Source of the DNA: Alopecurus myosuroides
Taxonomy: Eukaryota; Streptophyta; Magnoliopsida; Poales; Poaceae
Direction of reading: 5' to 3'
DNA length: 64,000 nucleotides
Assembly: GCA_028641055.1 (NCBI GenBank)
Contig: CM054063.1
Location: 48,171,920-48,235,919, forward strand
Both the position numbers and the translations under genes were made by a program. This document shows positions 55,001-64,000 of the stretch, in pieces (within the stretch, counting starts at the first letter, position 1; each line of letters begins with the position of its first letter). The notes below the pieces were generated by a model. That model was given only the letters and a program-made list of their open reading frames with translations. It did not search any database and had not been told where the DNA came from.

Positions 55001-56280
55001 GGACAGAACCGTTTTTGGCCTACCTATCGCGAGGCGAGTTACCACAGCAGGAGGTATTAGCAAGGCAAATTTTGAGGCGAGCAAAGGGATATTCTATCAT
55101 CAATGGGGAATTATATAAGAGAAGCGCAGCAGGGGTCTTTTTGCGCTGCGTAGCGCCAGAAGAAGGCCGACAGATTCTCAAGGAAATCCACGAAGGCGAC
55201 TGTGGACATCATGCGTCCACAAGATCTCTCGTGGCTAAAGCTTATCGACACGGGTTTTTCTGGCTCACGGCTCTAGCAGACGCGGAACAATTGGTAGCAA
55301 GGTGTGACGGATGTCAAAGGTACGCTCGCCAAACCCATGTGCCGGCTATGGAGTTACGGACCATCCCGTTAACTTGGCCGTTCGCCGTCTGGGGTATGAA
55401 CATGGTTGGCCCATTTCATATGTCACCATGCAAGAAGACACATCTTTTGGTGGCTATTGATAAGTTTACCAAATGGGTTGAGGTTATGCCAGTTACTAAT
55501 TGCGAATCAGCCACAACAGTCAAGTTCCTGAAAAGGATTATCTACCGGTTCGGGTATCCCCACAGCATAATTACCGACAATGGAACCAACATGTCCCTTG
55601 GTGAGATGGAGAGGTTCTGTGGCAACAATGGAATCCGGCTTGATGTCGCATCAGTGGCTCATCCACAGGCCAATGGACAAGTGGAGAGGGCAAACCAAGA
55701 ATTGCTTCGCGGATTAAAACCACGATTACGAGTCCCCTGTATAAGGGCAGCTGGCGCATGGGTCGAAGAACTTCCTTCTGTGGTTTGGGGTATCAATACA
55801 TCGCCTAATAGATCTACTCAGATGACACCCTTCTTCATGGTCTATGGCGCGGAGGCAGTACTACCGAGTGATATTATTCATGATTCACCACGAGTATCAG
55901 CATACGTCGAAGTGGAGAATGAAAAAACCCGGCAAGATGCTATGGATATGTTAGAAGAGCAAAGGGAACAAGCCCTGGAAAGATCAGCCATATATCAGCA
56001 GGATTTACGAAGGTATCATAGCCGGCACGTGAAAACCCGGGTCTTCCAGGAAGGAGACCTGGTTCTGCGCCTGGTACAGTCGAACGAAGGAAAGCACAAG
56101 TTATCACCACCCTGGGAAGGACCGTTTATCATAAGCCGGAATCTGCATAATGGGTCATATTACTTGATAGATGCAAGGGAAGAGTCGACCACAATTAATG
56201 ACACCGCTCACACCACTTCGTCTATGCAAGAAAGAGACAGACCGTGGAACGTGGCTCAGCTACGTCCATATTATACTTAG
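51925..56280 (+). CDS. pol: Inner gypsy polyprotein: leader fused to pol, no capsid
   Basis: The frame is open from 51898 to TAG 56280; the first ATG is 51925, inside the LTR. It reads through the PBS (PRQLAPTVGPA), then a leader with GEIYIDHKGEKM and GRINIFIGM, and passes directly to the protease (LMDGGSSINILY, about residue 195). The gag capsid and zinc knuckle are missing. RT has FLDAYSGYHQIKL and YVDDVVIKT (about 581). The first RNase H has lost its Asp (LLYVAAG), while the second has MHFDGCK, NVAEYEALL, FGDSDLV and EAADALARL. Integrase has GHHAST...CDGCQRY, ITDNGTN and GQVERANQ, but the first catalytic Asp is Asn (GMNMVGP, about residue 1168). No chromodomain. Numbering counts from 51898. 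The long open frame suggests recent activity of relatives, but this copy cannot integrate itself. Confidence 0.9.
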   Translation: MFSSELNPLPNACVVLPQDQLPPVTSAVIIPRQLAPTVGPASKGVYITGEARKNMENLVVGEIYIDHKGEKMVDDSGWGPESGHLESGSMVTIGRINIFIGMVRTPDLKGQYHVHTTGTSSRNKETLKRAVNSVSSAAPGYLRWAEQEVTWSRRDHPERVERPGVLALVVAPQVNGYELKRVLMDGGSSINILYWETFLRMSLKESQLQKSSTVFHGIVPGHSASPEGKITLEVAFGESTDNYRVEWLTFEVVKLRSPYHALFGRPAYAKFMARPCYVYLQLKIPGPKRTITIHGNRDIAAECDEGDSVMVEQACRKEELEYYRSQVNPDDRTALKKPNTEDERAKFKAAQDTKKVDFVEGDSTKQFTIGSNLGKEQEKALVEFIRSNADVFAWTPSDMPGIPTELAEHSLHVDPKSRPVKQGLRKMNEERRKAIGEEIARLLAAGFIMEVFHPDWLANPVLVMKKTNEWRMCIDFTSLNKHCPKDPFALPRIDQIIDTVAGSDLLCFLDAYSGYHQIKLKREDWEKTSFITPFGAFCYKTMKFGLKNAGATYQRCIQKCFEDQIGRNVHAYVDDVVIKTRKAETFIDDLKETFKNMRRYQMKLNPTKCVFGVPAGKLLGFIVSERGIEANPDKIKAIQNLKKPENLKHVQKLTGCVAALSRFISRLGEKAIPLYRLLRKSDKFVWDQEADEAFEALKKQLSEAPVLAAPGPKEPMLLYVAAGPRAVSAVVVVERKEDGKGYPVQRPVYYVSEVLSEAKQRYPHWQKLVFGVFMASRKLKPYFQEHPITVVSSIPMSDIIRNSDATGRIAKWAIDMGDYHINYEPRSAIKSQALIDFVNDWTHTGMTTTVPNSESWVMHFDGCKQYEGSGAGVVLTSPKGDKLSYVLQIHFDCSNNVAEYEALLHGLRAAKEMNVKRIRCFGDSDLVVQQVSGTWDRKDATMAAYRREVDRVAGCFSGYEVEHIDRRKNEAADALARLGSRREPVPPNVFLDELWRPSVKTESEEELANQDPDSGLVATVRTIPEWTEPFLAYLSRGELPQQEVLARQILRRAKGYSIINGELYKRSAAGVFLRCVAPEEGRQILKEIHEGDCGHHASTRSLVAKAYRHGFFWLTALADAEQLVARCDGCQRYARQTHVPAMELRTIPLTWPFAVWGMNMVGPFHMSPCKKTHLLVAIDKFTKWVEVMPVTNCESATTVKFLKRIIYRFGYPHSIITDNGTNMSLGEMERFCGNNGIRLDVASVAHPQANGQVERANQELLRGLKPRLRVPCIRAAGAWVEELPSVVWGINTSPNRSTQMTPFFMVYGAEAVLPSDIIHDSPRVSAYVEVENEKTRQDAMDMLEEQREQALERSAIYQQDLRRYHSRHVKTRVFQEGDLVLRLVQSNEGKHKLSPPWEGPFIISRNLHNGSYYLIDAREESTTINDTAHTTSSMQERDRPWNVAQLRPYYT
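52025..52042 (+). other. Primer binding site, inner gypsy element
   Basis: TGGCGCCCACCGTGGGGC starts two bases after the LTR. It is identical to the site of the outer element (63155-63172, minus strand). I do not assign the tRNA. Confidence 0.85.
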
Positions 56281-57325
56281 CAAAAATTGTGTTGGCATAT
56301 GGAATTGAACGATGTAACAGGCAGCAGGTTTTCAGACGTACTCTTTTCCTGTCCAGGGTACCCTTGGGGACTGGACGGGTTTTTAATGAGGCGGCTTGCT
56401 GACCTAGATTTTTCATATCAAGTAAAGAGGTGATTATCAAGAAAAGAGATGGTTATTATCAGGTTCTGTACTCTCAGTATGATGCGTATATCTAGGTCTT
56501 GGGGGCTGGTCGCTTGAATAGCACAGTTACGAACTCAAAGACCCGGCCATGATGCCTATGAGTTATAAGGGCCGATTACTTGCAAACGAGTACGGCTACA
56601 ATCTTATAACCGGACAAAGAAGTCCAAATTTCTTGGCTATTCTTACTTAAGCTCGATGTGACTCGCACTAAAGTGGCATGATTTGTTCGCTTACGATTAC
56701 AGTCAGCCATGAAACCCGACGGGGCTTGACTGGCCACGTTTTTGTATAGATGTAACAACATGGTATCCACGCGAAAGCCGGCTTACAGTACAAGATAGTC
56801 AAAAGGGTCATCTAAACCACAAGTTATGCAGAGTACAAGGCTAAACAGCTAGAAACTCAACGATTATTAAGCATAACTTCAACTCCTATGTGAAACGACT
56901 CAGGGATCTTTGTGAACTTAGCAGTAGACAATTCGTTCTCCGTTCAAGATCAAGTGTCCTAGACTTGGAGATCCGGGTCCGGGTGACTTGAAATCTTGAA
57001 AAGAGAAAAAATTGCTTACTTGTTAGAATTCCAAAAACCCAAATATCCGAGTCTTGGGGACTTAGAAGCAAATCCGCTTGTCAACACCCATGAGACCCGG
57101 AAATCGAGTTTCACAAAAGGAACAATAAAGAAAGCCGGATATCGAGAACAGAAGAGCTCAATAATGGATAAATTTAAAAAGGCCAGAGTATATCAAGACC
57201 TTAGCGTACATTACAAAATCCCGGTGAAAAGATATCAAAGGTGCACAGGCGCACCACCCAAATATAATTGTTTAAACGGCATATTGGCCGACCGGCGCAT
57301 AAGAAGAGGCATTAGATATCAGATA
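56281..57325. other. Spacer between convergent pol and antisense gene
   Basis: No gene. Many acccgg/ccgggt motifs (for example 56536, 57096) are dispersed through it. Confidence 0.4.
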
Positions 57326-60300
57326 TCACTCGGCGTTCATCTTGGCCTTGCCCTTGCCATCATTGGTGGTAGCAGCAGCACCCGGATCGGGAGTACCAGC
57401 CCGCGCAGGAGGTGGAATGACTGGTGTTGAGGTAGCGGGGGCAGAGCTGGCTTCAGCTTGCTTCTTGGCAGCCTCCGCCCTCAACGCAGCAGCTTCCTCC
57501 TTCCACCGAGCCAGCATATCATACGGCTCGGGAAGATTCGACTTAATCGCTTCACCAGCAGCGTCATATGCTGGAACAAGGATATCAACATCTAGGTCGT
57601 CAGCGATCACGCTGGCCGGGTAACGGACCTCCTTCTGGACAGCCTGAAAATCCTTCACCGAGAACTTGGACCCATCAAGCTTGAACTCTGGGAAGCCGCC
57701 CATAAGCTTCACTAGCTCGAGCTTGGGGAAATAAGCCTTGGCAAGTGCAAGCCCCCGGGTCACTCCAACCCGGCAAGACGAGCGTTTCCAGTGCCAAATC
57801 CACTCAGGAATAGTGGAGAAGGCATCCAGCATCCTCTTCAGATCAACATGTCCTTTACCCGGCCACCGTAATTCCTGAAGGATCCATTTGGTTCCGGCAC
57901 ATAGATGCCGGATAACGCTCTTCATAGTTTTCAGCTTGGCAATGTCATCCTCATCCGGCATGGCTTCGTCCGGGCCTGAAAAAATGGAAACATAAGTCGG
58001 GAAAACTCTTGTTATCTATCAAAAGGATAAACCCGGAGGAGGAAACGTACCAAGTAAAGCACGATATGTGTCAGATATTTGGACAGAAAGGCTTGTTAGA
58101 TCATCTTCTGCTTTGTGAGCCCTTTTCCTATATTTCCTCATTATCAGCCTATTCCTCCTGGCCTCAGCCTCGGCTGCTTCACGCAAAGCTACCTCCTTTT
58201 CAATGAGCTTGGTGGCGTCTGCCAGTTTCTCCTCAGATTGAGTCACGAAAGACTGCATGGATGCAAACAAGGATTAGTCGGGTAGAGGGGCAATTTATCA
58301 GTCGCTTGTATAATAAAGTCCCAAGCAAATTATGAATCAATTCACTCGGAACTTGGGGACTGGATAAGGGAACAAGCAACATCAGTCGGATTTACCTCGT
58401 GTTTGGCTATTAAAGCCCCCAAGATGTTTTCTTCATTAGCCCTTAAAGTGCGCAGGGTTTCCAGCATCTGGGCAAACGTCAGTTCCTCGGGTCGAGTACC
58501 GGAAGAGCCGGCAGCCTGGTCGCCTGGTGGGGGAGCTCTCCCCGCCCTTGGAGTCGAGACCCGGACAGTTTGAGTACCCGGGTTGGGAGAACCCATCGTT
58601 GTATCCAGAACCTCGATTTCCTCGTCCACTGGTTCTGATGAGGAAGGAGATCCGGCGGCTCGGGGAAGCGGATTGTTCAGAGGGCCTTGTTCCTGGTTAT
58701 TCGCCGTATCACCGCCAGTCGCGGCGTCTACGTTCTCAGTCGGCTTCTCTGCCCGATGGTTATCCGTCTCTACATTTTCCGGGTCACTGACGGTGACCTG
58801 AGTGCTGAAAGAAAGATGAGAAAAGGCAGTTATTAGTGGTGACGGTGGCTTGAGTGGAAACTTGTCAGACGTCAAAGGAAATCATGTAGCAAAAACTTAC
58901 CCGACATTCACGGTGTAGTCCGGCGGGAGCTCGCCGCTGGAAGCAGATGAGGTCGTCACAGGGACCACTAACGGAACCCAGAATTGCCCGGCACGTGGAT
59001 GGTTAGGAGAAGGGTGGCGTTGAGGAGAGTCGGAAGGACGGGACGGAGGAGCGCTGGCACGATGGACCGAGGGGGTAGAGATGCCCGGGTTAAGGGGATC
59101 TTCACCCGGGGAGCTCCGAGTTACTCTGCGCTTGGCTGGGAGAGAACCCTTCAAGCACGACGAATTTGATAATTGATGGTTAAGTCGTCGCATGGCGTCA
59201 AAGGAGTAAGGTTCAGAGGATAACAAGGAAAAAGGAACCTTGGACACTGCCCCTCTGGCCTTCCTCTTGGCTCCAACTGTCGCTTCTTGATCAGACTCGG
59301 TTGCCTCCGGGTAATCCTCGTTGGTCTCACCTTTGTCCGCCAGCCCTGCGAACCGGGTGTGTGTTCGTGGGAAAAAAGGTAAACGGGAGGAAAATGATAC
59401 AAGTAAAGATTATACAAGTTTTGTGCAAATACCTTCACTATCATCAGCCGGCTCGTCCTCTTCTTCCGGGTCTCTGGAAGGGGGGGGGAGGGTTCAACTC
59501 TCCAGAAAGGGTCATCAGCCTAAGACAAAAGAATGAGACTAAGGGTTAGAAGCTGTATCAAGTCAAAATGTGGAAATAAGTTATGAGTATCGGATATTAC
59601 CGCTGGAGCCGGGTTTTCCCGAGTAAATGGGGGTAACCCGGTGATGCCCTTTATCACCTCTAGCTTCTCTGTCAAGAAGCCCTTGATGGTCTTGTTGGTA
59701 TCGCCGGTCGCAAAGCTCTTGGTGGAGTATCGGAGTGCATCTGTGGTGTGTCCCGAATACTCGCACATCAATTTGGTGCGGATGGAGTTGGGTTGAATCT
59801 GAAAATCAACCCATGTTTTTACTAAATTTAGCCCGAGGGGGCCTTGGGCTGAGAGGATGGCTATCTTGGCTAATGAGGGAAGGATCGCCTCCCTGTCTGA
59901 GTGTGGTGCAAAGGCGTTGAAAGACTCGGAAGGTTCGAGGAGGCTTTCTGAGTAACCCGGCAGTTTCTTTTCGCCGTCTGGGGAGGTATCGTGGCAATAA
60001 AAGAAAGACAGCTGCCAATGTTTGACGTGGGAGTTTAAATTGAGGGTTGGCATCGGTGAATTCTTGCGGCGTTGGATGGATACCCCGCCGCAAGTAAGAA
60101 GTGCTCCGACGCCACTTTCGCGGCACGGCTTACACTGGAATAGCTCGATGAAGAGAGTCAAACTTGGCGGTATGCACAAGTACGACTCGGATAGAACGAT
60201 GAAGTGGGTAATATTCAACATAGAGTTAGGACCTATGTCGAATACCCGGAGGCCATAATGGCTTAAGACCTCCCTGAAGAAAGGGTGACCCGGAGGACGG

Positions 60301-61056
60301 AATCCCCGGGTTACGTGCTCTACGAAGCAGATTACCTCGTTATCGGCGGGTGTGGGCCGGGTCTCGTTGCCCGGCGCCCTCCAGTGAATGTCCTTCTGAG
60401 AAGGGAGAATTCCTAATTCGGCTAGCTCGTCCAACTTGGCCTTCGTAGCCGTGGAACGCCCCCAGTTGGAGGATATGGTTTGGGTAGTCCTTGCCTGAGT
60501 CGGCTATTTTCCGTGCCGTTTGGGAGCCATGGGATCAACCTGCAAAACACAAGAAAGAGGCATAGGAAATAAGACCCGGAAGTGTTGGATTATCCGAGTA
60601 TAAGGTATCAAGAAAGTATGAAGCTAAGAATTATCCGGGTATCATGCTATGAAGTGGAGATTACAAGGTATCCGAGTGTTAAGTACAATTGTGGAAATTA
60701 TTGGTCACTTACGTATGGAAAAGCATTTGGGGAAGATGGATGGTTGCCCATGTGTCTACTGCAAGCAAAATAGCTGGAAAAGGAGGATTTTCCGGGTGTT
60801 AATGCAATGAGCGGAAAATCGAGGAGGAATGGATCTAGATGGGAGAGTTTGCGAGCGATTTTACGGGAGATTTGGTGATTAGTAATGGTAGGAGGATGAG
60901 TTGTAACTATCTAGCAGGTGGTTAAAGGAGTTGGCGAGCATCGAATCGATCTAATTTGATGCAATCGGAAGAACGACTCACGGGTTGACCTAGATCCAAT
61001 CATGGATGGATTGAAAAATTGCGGGGCTAAATTAAACGAGTGCAAGGGGGCTTACT
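57326..61056 (-). pseudogene. Antisense multi-exon gene of inner gypsy element, damaged
   Basis: A non-coding leader exon ends at 61056 (ctcca/gtaag). The next exon starts at 60539, with ATG at 60530. Further exons: to 59601, 59519-59433, 59345-58901, 58797 (or 58804)-58396, 58252-58051 and 57975-57326, all with GT-AG borders. The N-terminus carries FVEHVTRGFRPPGHPFF, LSHYGLRVFDIGPNSML and HVKHWQLSFFYCH, matching in pattern the first exon of the outer element's gene (FL.HF.RGF..P, L.H.GL...PN). Exon 59345-58901 is Ser/Pro-rich, the next is a low-complexity linker, and the last two are helical, ending KGKAKMNAE. Defects: TAG nine codons after the ATG (60504-60506) and a nine-G run in the 59519-59433 exon that seems to shift the frame. 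The upstream promoter is cut by the junction at 61322. Same layout as the outer gene; function unknown. Confidence 0.7.
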
Positions 61057-61322
61057 GGAGATATTGGAGTCTGGCGCGACGGCGGCGAACGGCGTGGCTC
61101 GAATGCCCCTTTGCGACTCTTGGCGAGTGAAGCCTGGCGGCGGCGCGAGGTGGCTCGAGGGCGAGCGCGGCCGGCGGCGGCGTTGTTTCGATGGCGAGCA
61201 CGAACTTCTTGCGGTGGTGCTACAAGGGCGTAAGGAGCAAGGAAGGAAAGGGGGAATTGAAGTGGAGCGATGGGTTTAGGGTGGCTCGAGGGCTGCAGGC
61301 TGCTCCTTACATAGCTGCAGCT

Positions 61323-61578
61323 ATGTCGTAACCAGCCAATCCCATAGCCGAGTAGCCATCATCATATCTGTCCACTTGCATAGCTGCAGGCTGCTCCACC
61401 AGGTTGGTTACTGGCATAGCCGCACGCGGCTGCGCGGTAGCTGGCTGCTGCGGCCTCTACCGAGTAGGCTGAGCAACCTGATGTCGAGAAGGGCATGGGC
61501 GATCTCCATCTCGCGTCTTGCTGTGAGCTTTATGGGCTTGATAGCCTGCTCCTGCAGTGTTGTGTTTTTGACCGGACT
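61323..61578 (-). repeat. Duplicated segment of outer-element gag
   Basis: 256 bp matching 51288-51543 with about seven substitutions, mostly C/T or G/A. It ends with the same GGACT next to an LTR. The break on its left side (agct/atgtcg) marks the recombination junction with the inner element. Confidence 0.85.
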
Positions 61579-62057
61579 TGATGGGGGGATAATAACCCGG
61601 TGGGCCAACTCCAAGGCGTAACCCGGCCCAAGGAACACGGTGCGCAATCTGGTTAAGAATAATGAAGCTTCTAGAAGGCCCAAAGTTTGTAGGCTTCGTG
61701 ACCCGGATTGTGGGTTACGGTAAGGAAAGTTAGGGTTTGTAAGCGGTGTCCGGATAGGATTCAAGCGGCGCCTTGGAGAATAGGGCCAAGGGGGTACGGG
61801 TGCTTTATAAACCGACCCCTAGGAGTAGTTGAAAAAGATCTAAGAACCCTAGCAATATCGCTTGATATCGAGCATCTAGTGTAATCCCAGAGTTGAGTTA
61901 TTATATCAAGATCGGAGACTCGGCGACTTTGATTGCCGGCTACCAGATCGAGTTGCATCATGTTTTCCTCTGAGCTAAACCCTCTCCCAAACGCCTGTGT
62001 CGTCTTGCCCCAAGATCAGTTACCCCCGGTAACGTCTGCCGTGATTATCCCACGACA
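61579..62057 (+). repeat. Solo-type LTR of inner gypsy element
   Basis: 479 bp with GGACT on both sides, so taken alone it looks like a solo LTR at the original insertion site. No PBS follows: sequence after CGACA is GGACT and then outer-element gag. Confidence 0.9.
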
Positions 62058-63203
62058 GGACTGCCGCGGCACAGCGTGCTGTTTCGCGGCGACAGCCGGG
62101 TCGTACACCTGCATCTGCCTGTCTCTGCCAGAATAGCCACTCCGGTCCCTCTCACGGCTGGGATGCGGTGATGAGGCCTGATCGTTAGATCTGGCCGCAT
62201 GCGAATGCACCACCTGAGAAGCTCCAGCACCCGGATTGGCTTTCCGGAACTCCTCGTTCTGCCTAGCAGCATCTAGCACTAGCTCATTGAGCCTATCCTG
62301 CTGCCGAACGAGCGCATCGCCAGCGAGATTCGGAAACTCAGCAGCTACAGCCTCAGCGGCTCTAAGGGTTTTGGCGGGGGTGCTGTATTTGGGCCTGGTG
62401 GTAGCGGTGTTTTGGCTATCAGCCTGGCCAGCGGTTTCACCGACTGCTGCCATCTCGGTGCCTAGGTTGCGACGCGTAGCGCCTGCCTTGGCAGGCCTCC
62501 TAACTACAGGCGTAAAGCCGTGAGCTCTGTTGTACTCGTTCTGGTCCAGGTTAAGCTCAAGCCTAACTTTTTCGAATTCCACCTGCTCGGCGAGCAGCGC
62601 CTGGCGCTGCTGGTCGAGCTGCGCCCTCATGGTCATGAGCTCGAGCTCGGTGGGAGGCGGCATGCCTACTCGCACGGCGGACGCCGGTATCGTCGATGTC
62701 GTAGAAGGAGGGATGTAGCCCGGGATGTTCTGGGGCAGCTCATAGGGCTTGTGCGTCCTGGCAGGCTCACTCGGGCCAGCAACCTCCTCGACGACTGCCG
62801 CGGCTGCGGCTGCGCCCTTCCCGGCAGCGATAGCCGGGGCAGTCATCAACACTTCCACGCTGTCCGCAGAACAGCCAGTTGGCTTTCCGCGGGCAGCGAT
62901 GACAGCAGGGGGATCTTCCGCGACGTGTACCTGCTCTGGGTACTCGCGGACGATGGTGGTGGCGATGTAGACGATGTGCGAACCGAAGGAGAGCACCGAG
63001 CCGCCCTCCGGCATGGCCCTGCCGCCGAAATCGCCGGCGTTGTCGGTGACGAAGTCGACGGAGCCGAATCTGTGGACAAGGCCACAGACCACGCGCTCCC
63101 TAGTAGCAGAAATGGATCCCGTCCGAACGTGAACTCCAGCCAGCGCCGCTGGTTGCCCCACGGTGGGCGCCAACTGTCGTGGTGGTATCACGGCAGATGC
63201 CAT
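62058..63203 (-). pseudogene. gag: Leader and 5' gag of outer gypsy element
   Basis: ATG at 63203 lies inside the 5' LTR. The frame reads SAVIPPRQLAPTVG across the LTR end and PBS, then a leader domain (GSVLSFGSHIVYI), an Ala/Val-rich stretch (IAAGKGAAAAAAVVEEVAG), and a helical part with LELMTMRAQLDQQRQALLAEQ and LVRQQDRLNELVLDAARQNE. It stays open as far as the insertion at 62057; the remainder of gag continues from 51543. It would supply the N-terminal half of the particle protein, but it is separated from the rest by the inserted element. Confidence 0.75.
63155..63172 (-). other. Primer binding site, outer gypsy element
   Basis: The minus strand reads TGGCGCCCACCGTGGGGC two bases after the 5' LTR, identical to that of the inner element. 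Confidence 0.88.
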
Positions 63204-63971
63204 AGGATGGCTAATCTGTTGGGGTCGATGGACACTGGAAACAACAAGATCTACCCAGGTTTAGGGCCCTCGTGTGGAGGTAAAACCCCTACTCCTGCCT
63301 TTCTCTCTTTATATGTGTGTGTCACCGAGTAGCCACAATACAGTTTTGGCCTACAGCCGAGTAGCCACTCTTCTCTCTACGTGATGTGTATGCTAAGTGT
63401 TCTCTCCGAGGCAGCGGCCCTCGCACAGGAGGAGGCAGGGCACCTTATATACTGGTGCCCAGCCGAATATAGCAAATAGGGAAAAGTACAAACAGATGTC
63501 GACATAGTGTGCACACTGCACACTTCCAGCTTCTCGATGACAGCTTTGGCTTCCTAGTTTGTCTTGTGTGCAAAGTCGTTGTGCAAAACCAAGATGACGA
63601 TCTGTTATCACTGCCACAGCCACAGGGTAGGACCCCTAACCTGCGCCATCCTGCTGACACCCTGGCGCGGATAAGCACGCGCTCTGCAGATGAACAGTGC
63701 ACCAATACGGACCCATGATACGCGGGATCCTGTGTCAGAACGGCTCCTTTGACTTCTGGCCCGAGTAGGAACTCACTCCCTCTACTCGGACTACTTCCTC
63801 TACTCGGAGGAACATAAGTTCCTTGATTCTTTCTCCTGGCCATCAGCGTGCATGGCCGAATAGCAGTCGACCGGGTAGCGTGTACCGGGTAGCCAGCTAC
63901 TCTGCCAAATGTCTCTTCTGACCTTGCCCTTAGCACTTGCCTTTACCCTACTCGGGGGTAACCCCCCGACA
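63175..63971 (-). repeat. 5' LTR of outer gypsy element (promoter)
   Basis: 797 bp between PBS and target duplication. A TATA box (minus strand gtatataaggtg, about 63443-63453) is present. The ctactcgg/ccgagtag motif occurs repeatedly upstream of it, for example near 63783, 63801 and 63950. Confidence 0.92.
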
Positions 63972-63976
63972 GTTCA

Positions 63977-64000
63977 CAAAGTGTATAATGAAATAAAAGC
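63977..64000. other. Right edge, host layer resumes
   Basis: Only 24 bp after the GTTCA duplication. They should continue 38624 in the ancestral sequence. Confidence 0.6.

Larger units (their letters stand above)
51539..62062 (+). mobile_element. Inner Tat-like gypsy insertion: truncated element, duplication and solo-type LTR
   Basis: The left LTR starts at 51544 after GGACT (51539-51543). The internal part continues to 61322, where it stops inside the promoter region of its antisense gene without reaching a 3' LTR. A 256-bp second copy of outer-element gag (61323-61578, matching 51288-51543) follows, then a complete LTR 61579-62057 flanked on both sides by GGACT (61574-61578 and 62058-62062). 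The arrangement fits a tandem duplication of 51288-61322 followed by LTR-LTR recombination in the second copy. Coordinates cover the whole compound insertion. Confidence 0.8.
38620..63976 (-). mobile_element. Outer Tat-like Ty3/gypsy element with antisense gene
   Basis: LTRs at 38625-39480 and 63175-63971 are flanked by GTTCA (38620-38624 and 63972-63976). LTR ends are TGTCG...CGACA. On the minus strand the order is 5' LTR, PBS, leader/gag, protease, RT, two RNase H domains, integrase without a chromodomain; then, on the opposite strand, an eight-exon gene; then the polypurine tract and 3' LTR. Dual RNase H and an antisense extra ORF are known marks of the Tat lineage. Within gag lies a younger gypsy insertion (51544-62057). 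Without it the element would be about 14.6 kb. Confidence 0.92.

Overview
The window is plant nuclear DNA from a large, repeat-rich grass genome, most likely Pooideae (inference). The evidence is Stowaway-type MITEs with CTCCCTCC ends, a Helitron with a grass-type 3' end, a Maximus/SIRE-like Ty1/copia element, and Tat-lineage Ty3/gypsy elements with two RNase H domains and antisense genes. I see no bacterial features and no confidently intact host gene. About two thirds of the window is LTR retrotransposon.

Layout. 1-5351: non-coding DNA with three Stowaway MITEs, one nested in another, and a patch of degenerate repeats. 5352-9357: a non-autonomous Helitron with captured exon-like pieces. 9358-12275: low-copy-looking DNA with a repeat-bearing ORF that has a PNRC-like motif. 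12276-14770: a tandem array of 625-bp units. 15480-16200: a LINE ORF1-like (DUF4283) remnant. 16430-19894: AT-rich, unassigned. 19895-21790: 5' LTR, PBS and partial gag of a truncated gypsy element. 22615-24467: two broken gene copies, one GRF-zinc-finger-like. 25364-37452: a complete copia element with 5-bp target duplication CAAGG. 38620-63976: a complete gypsy element (minus strand, target duplication GTTCA) whose gag is interrupted by a second gypsy element (plus strand, 51544-61322) and by a solo-type LTR (61579-62057, target duplication GGACT).

How the parts work together. Each of the three large retroelements carries an extra gene besides gag-pol, placed between pol and the 3' LTR. In the two gypsy elements it is a multi-exon gene antisense to pol. 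In the outer gypsy element its eight exons join in phase with GT-AG borders into about 1,355 open codons, while the same element's pol has five nonsense codons. In the copia element the extra gene is in sense orientation. It has its own TATA box, a tiny first exon and an intron, and directly upstream of the TATA box lies an array of CCGGAAATTTCCGG-type palindromes matching the array upstream of the LTR's own TATA box. The gypsy elements also share a short leader ORF that starts in the LTR and is read straight through the primer binding site.

Limits. No alignment or database search was possible. Family names rest on recognised motifs. Splice sites are predicted by eye. LTR ends are firm where a target duplication is given and approximate elsewhere.
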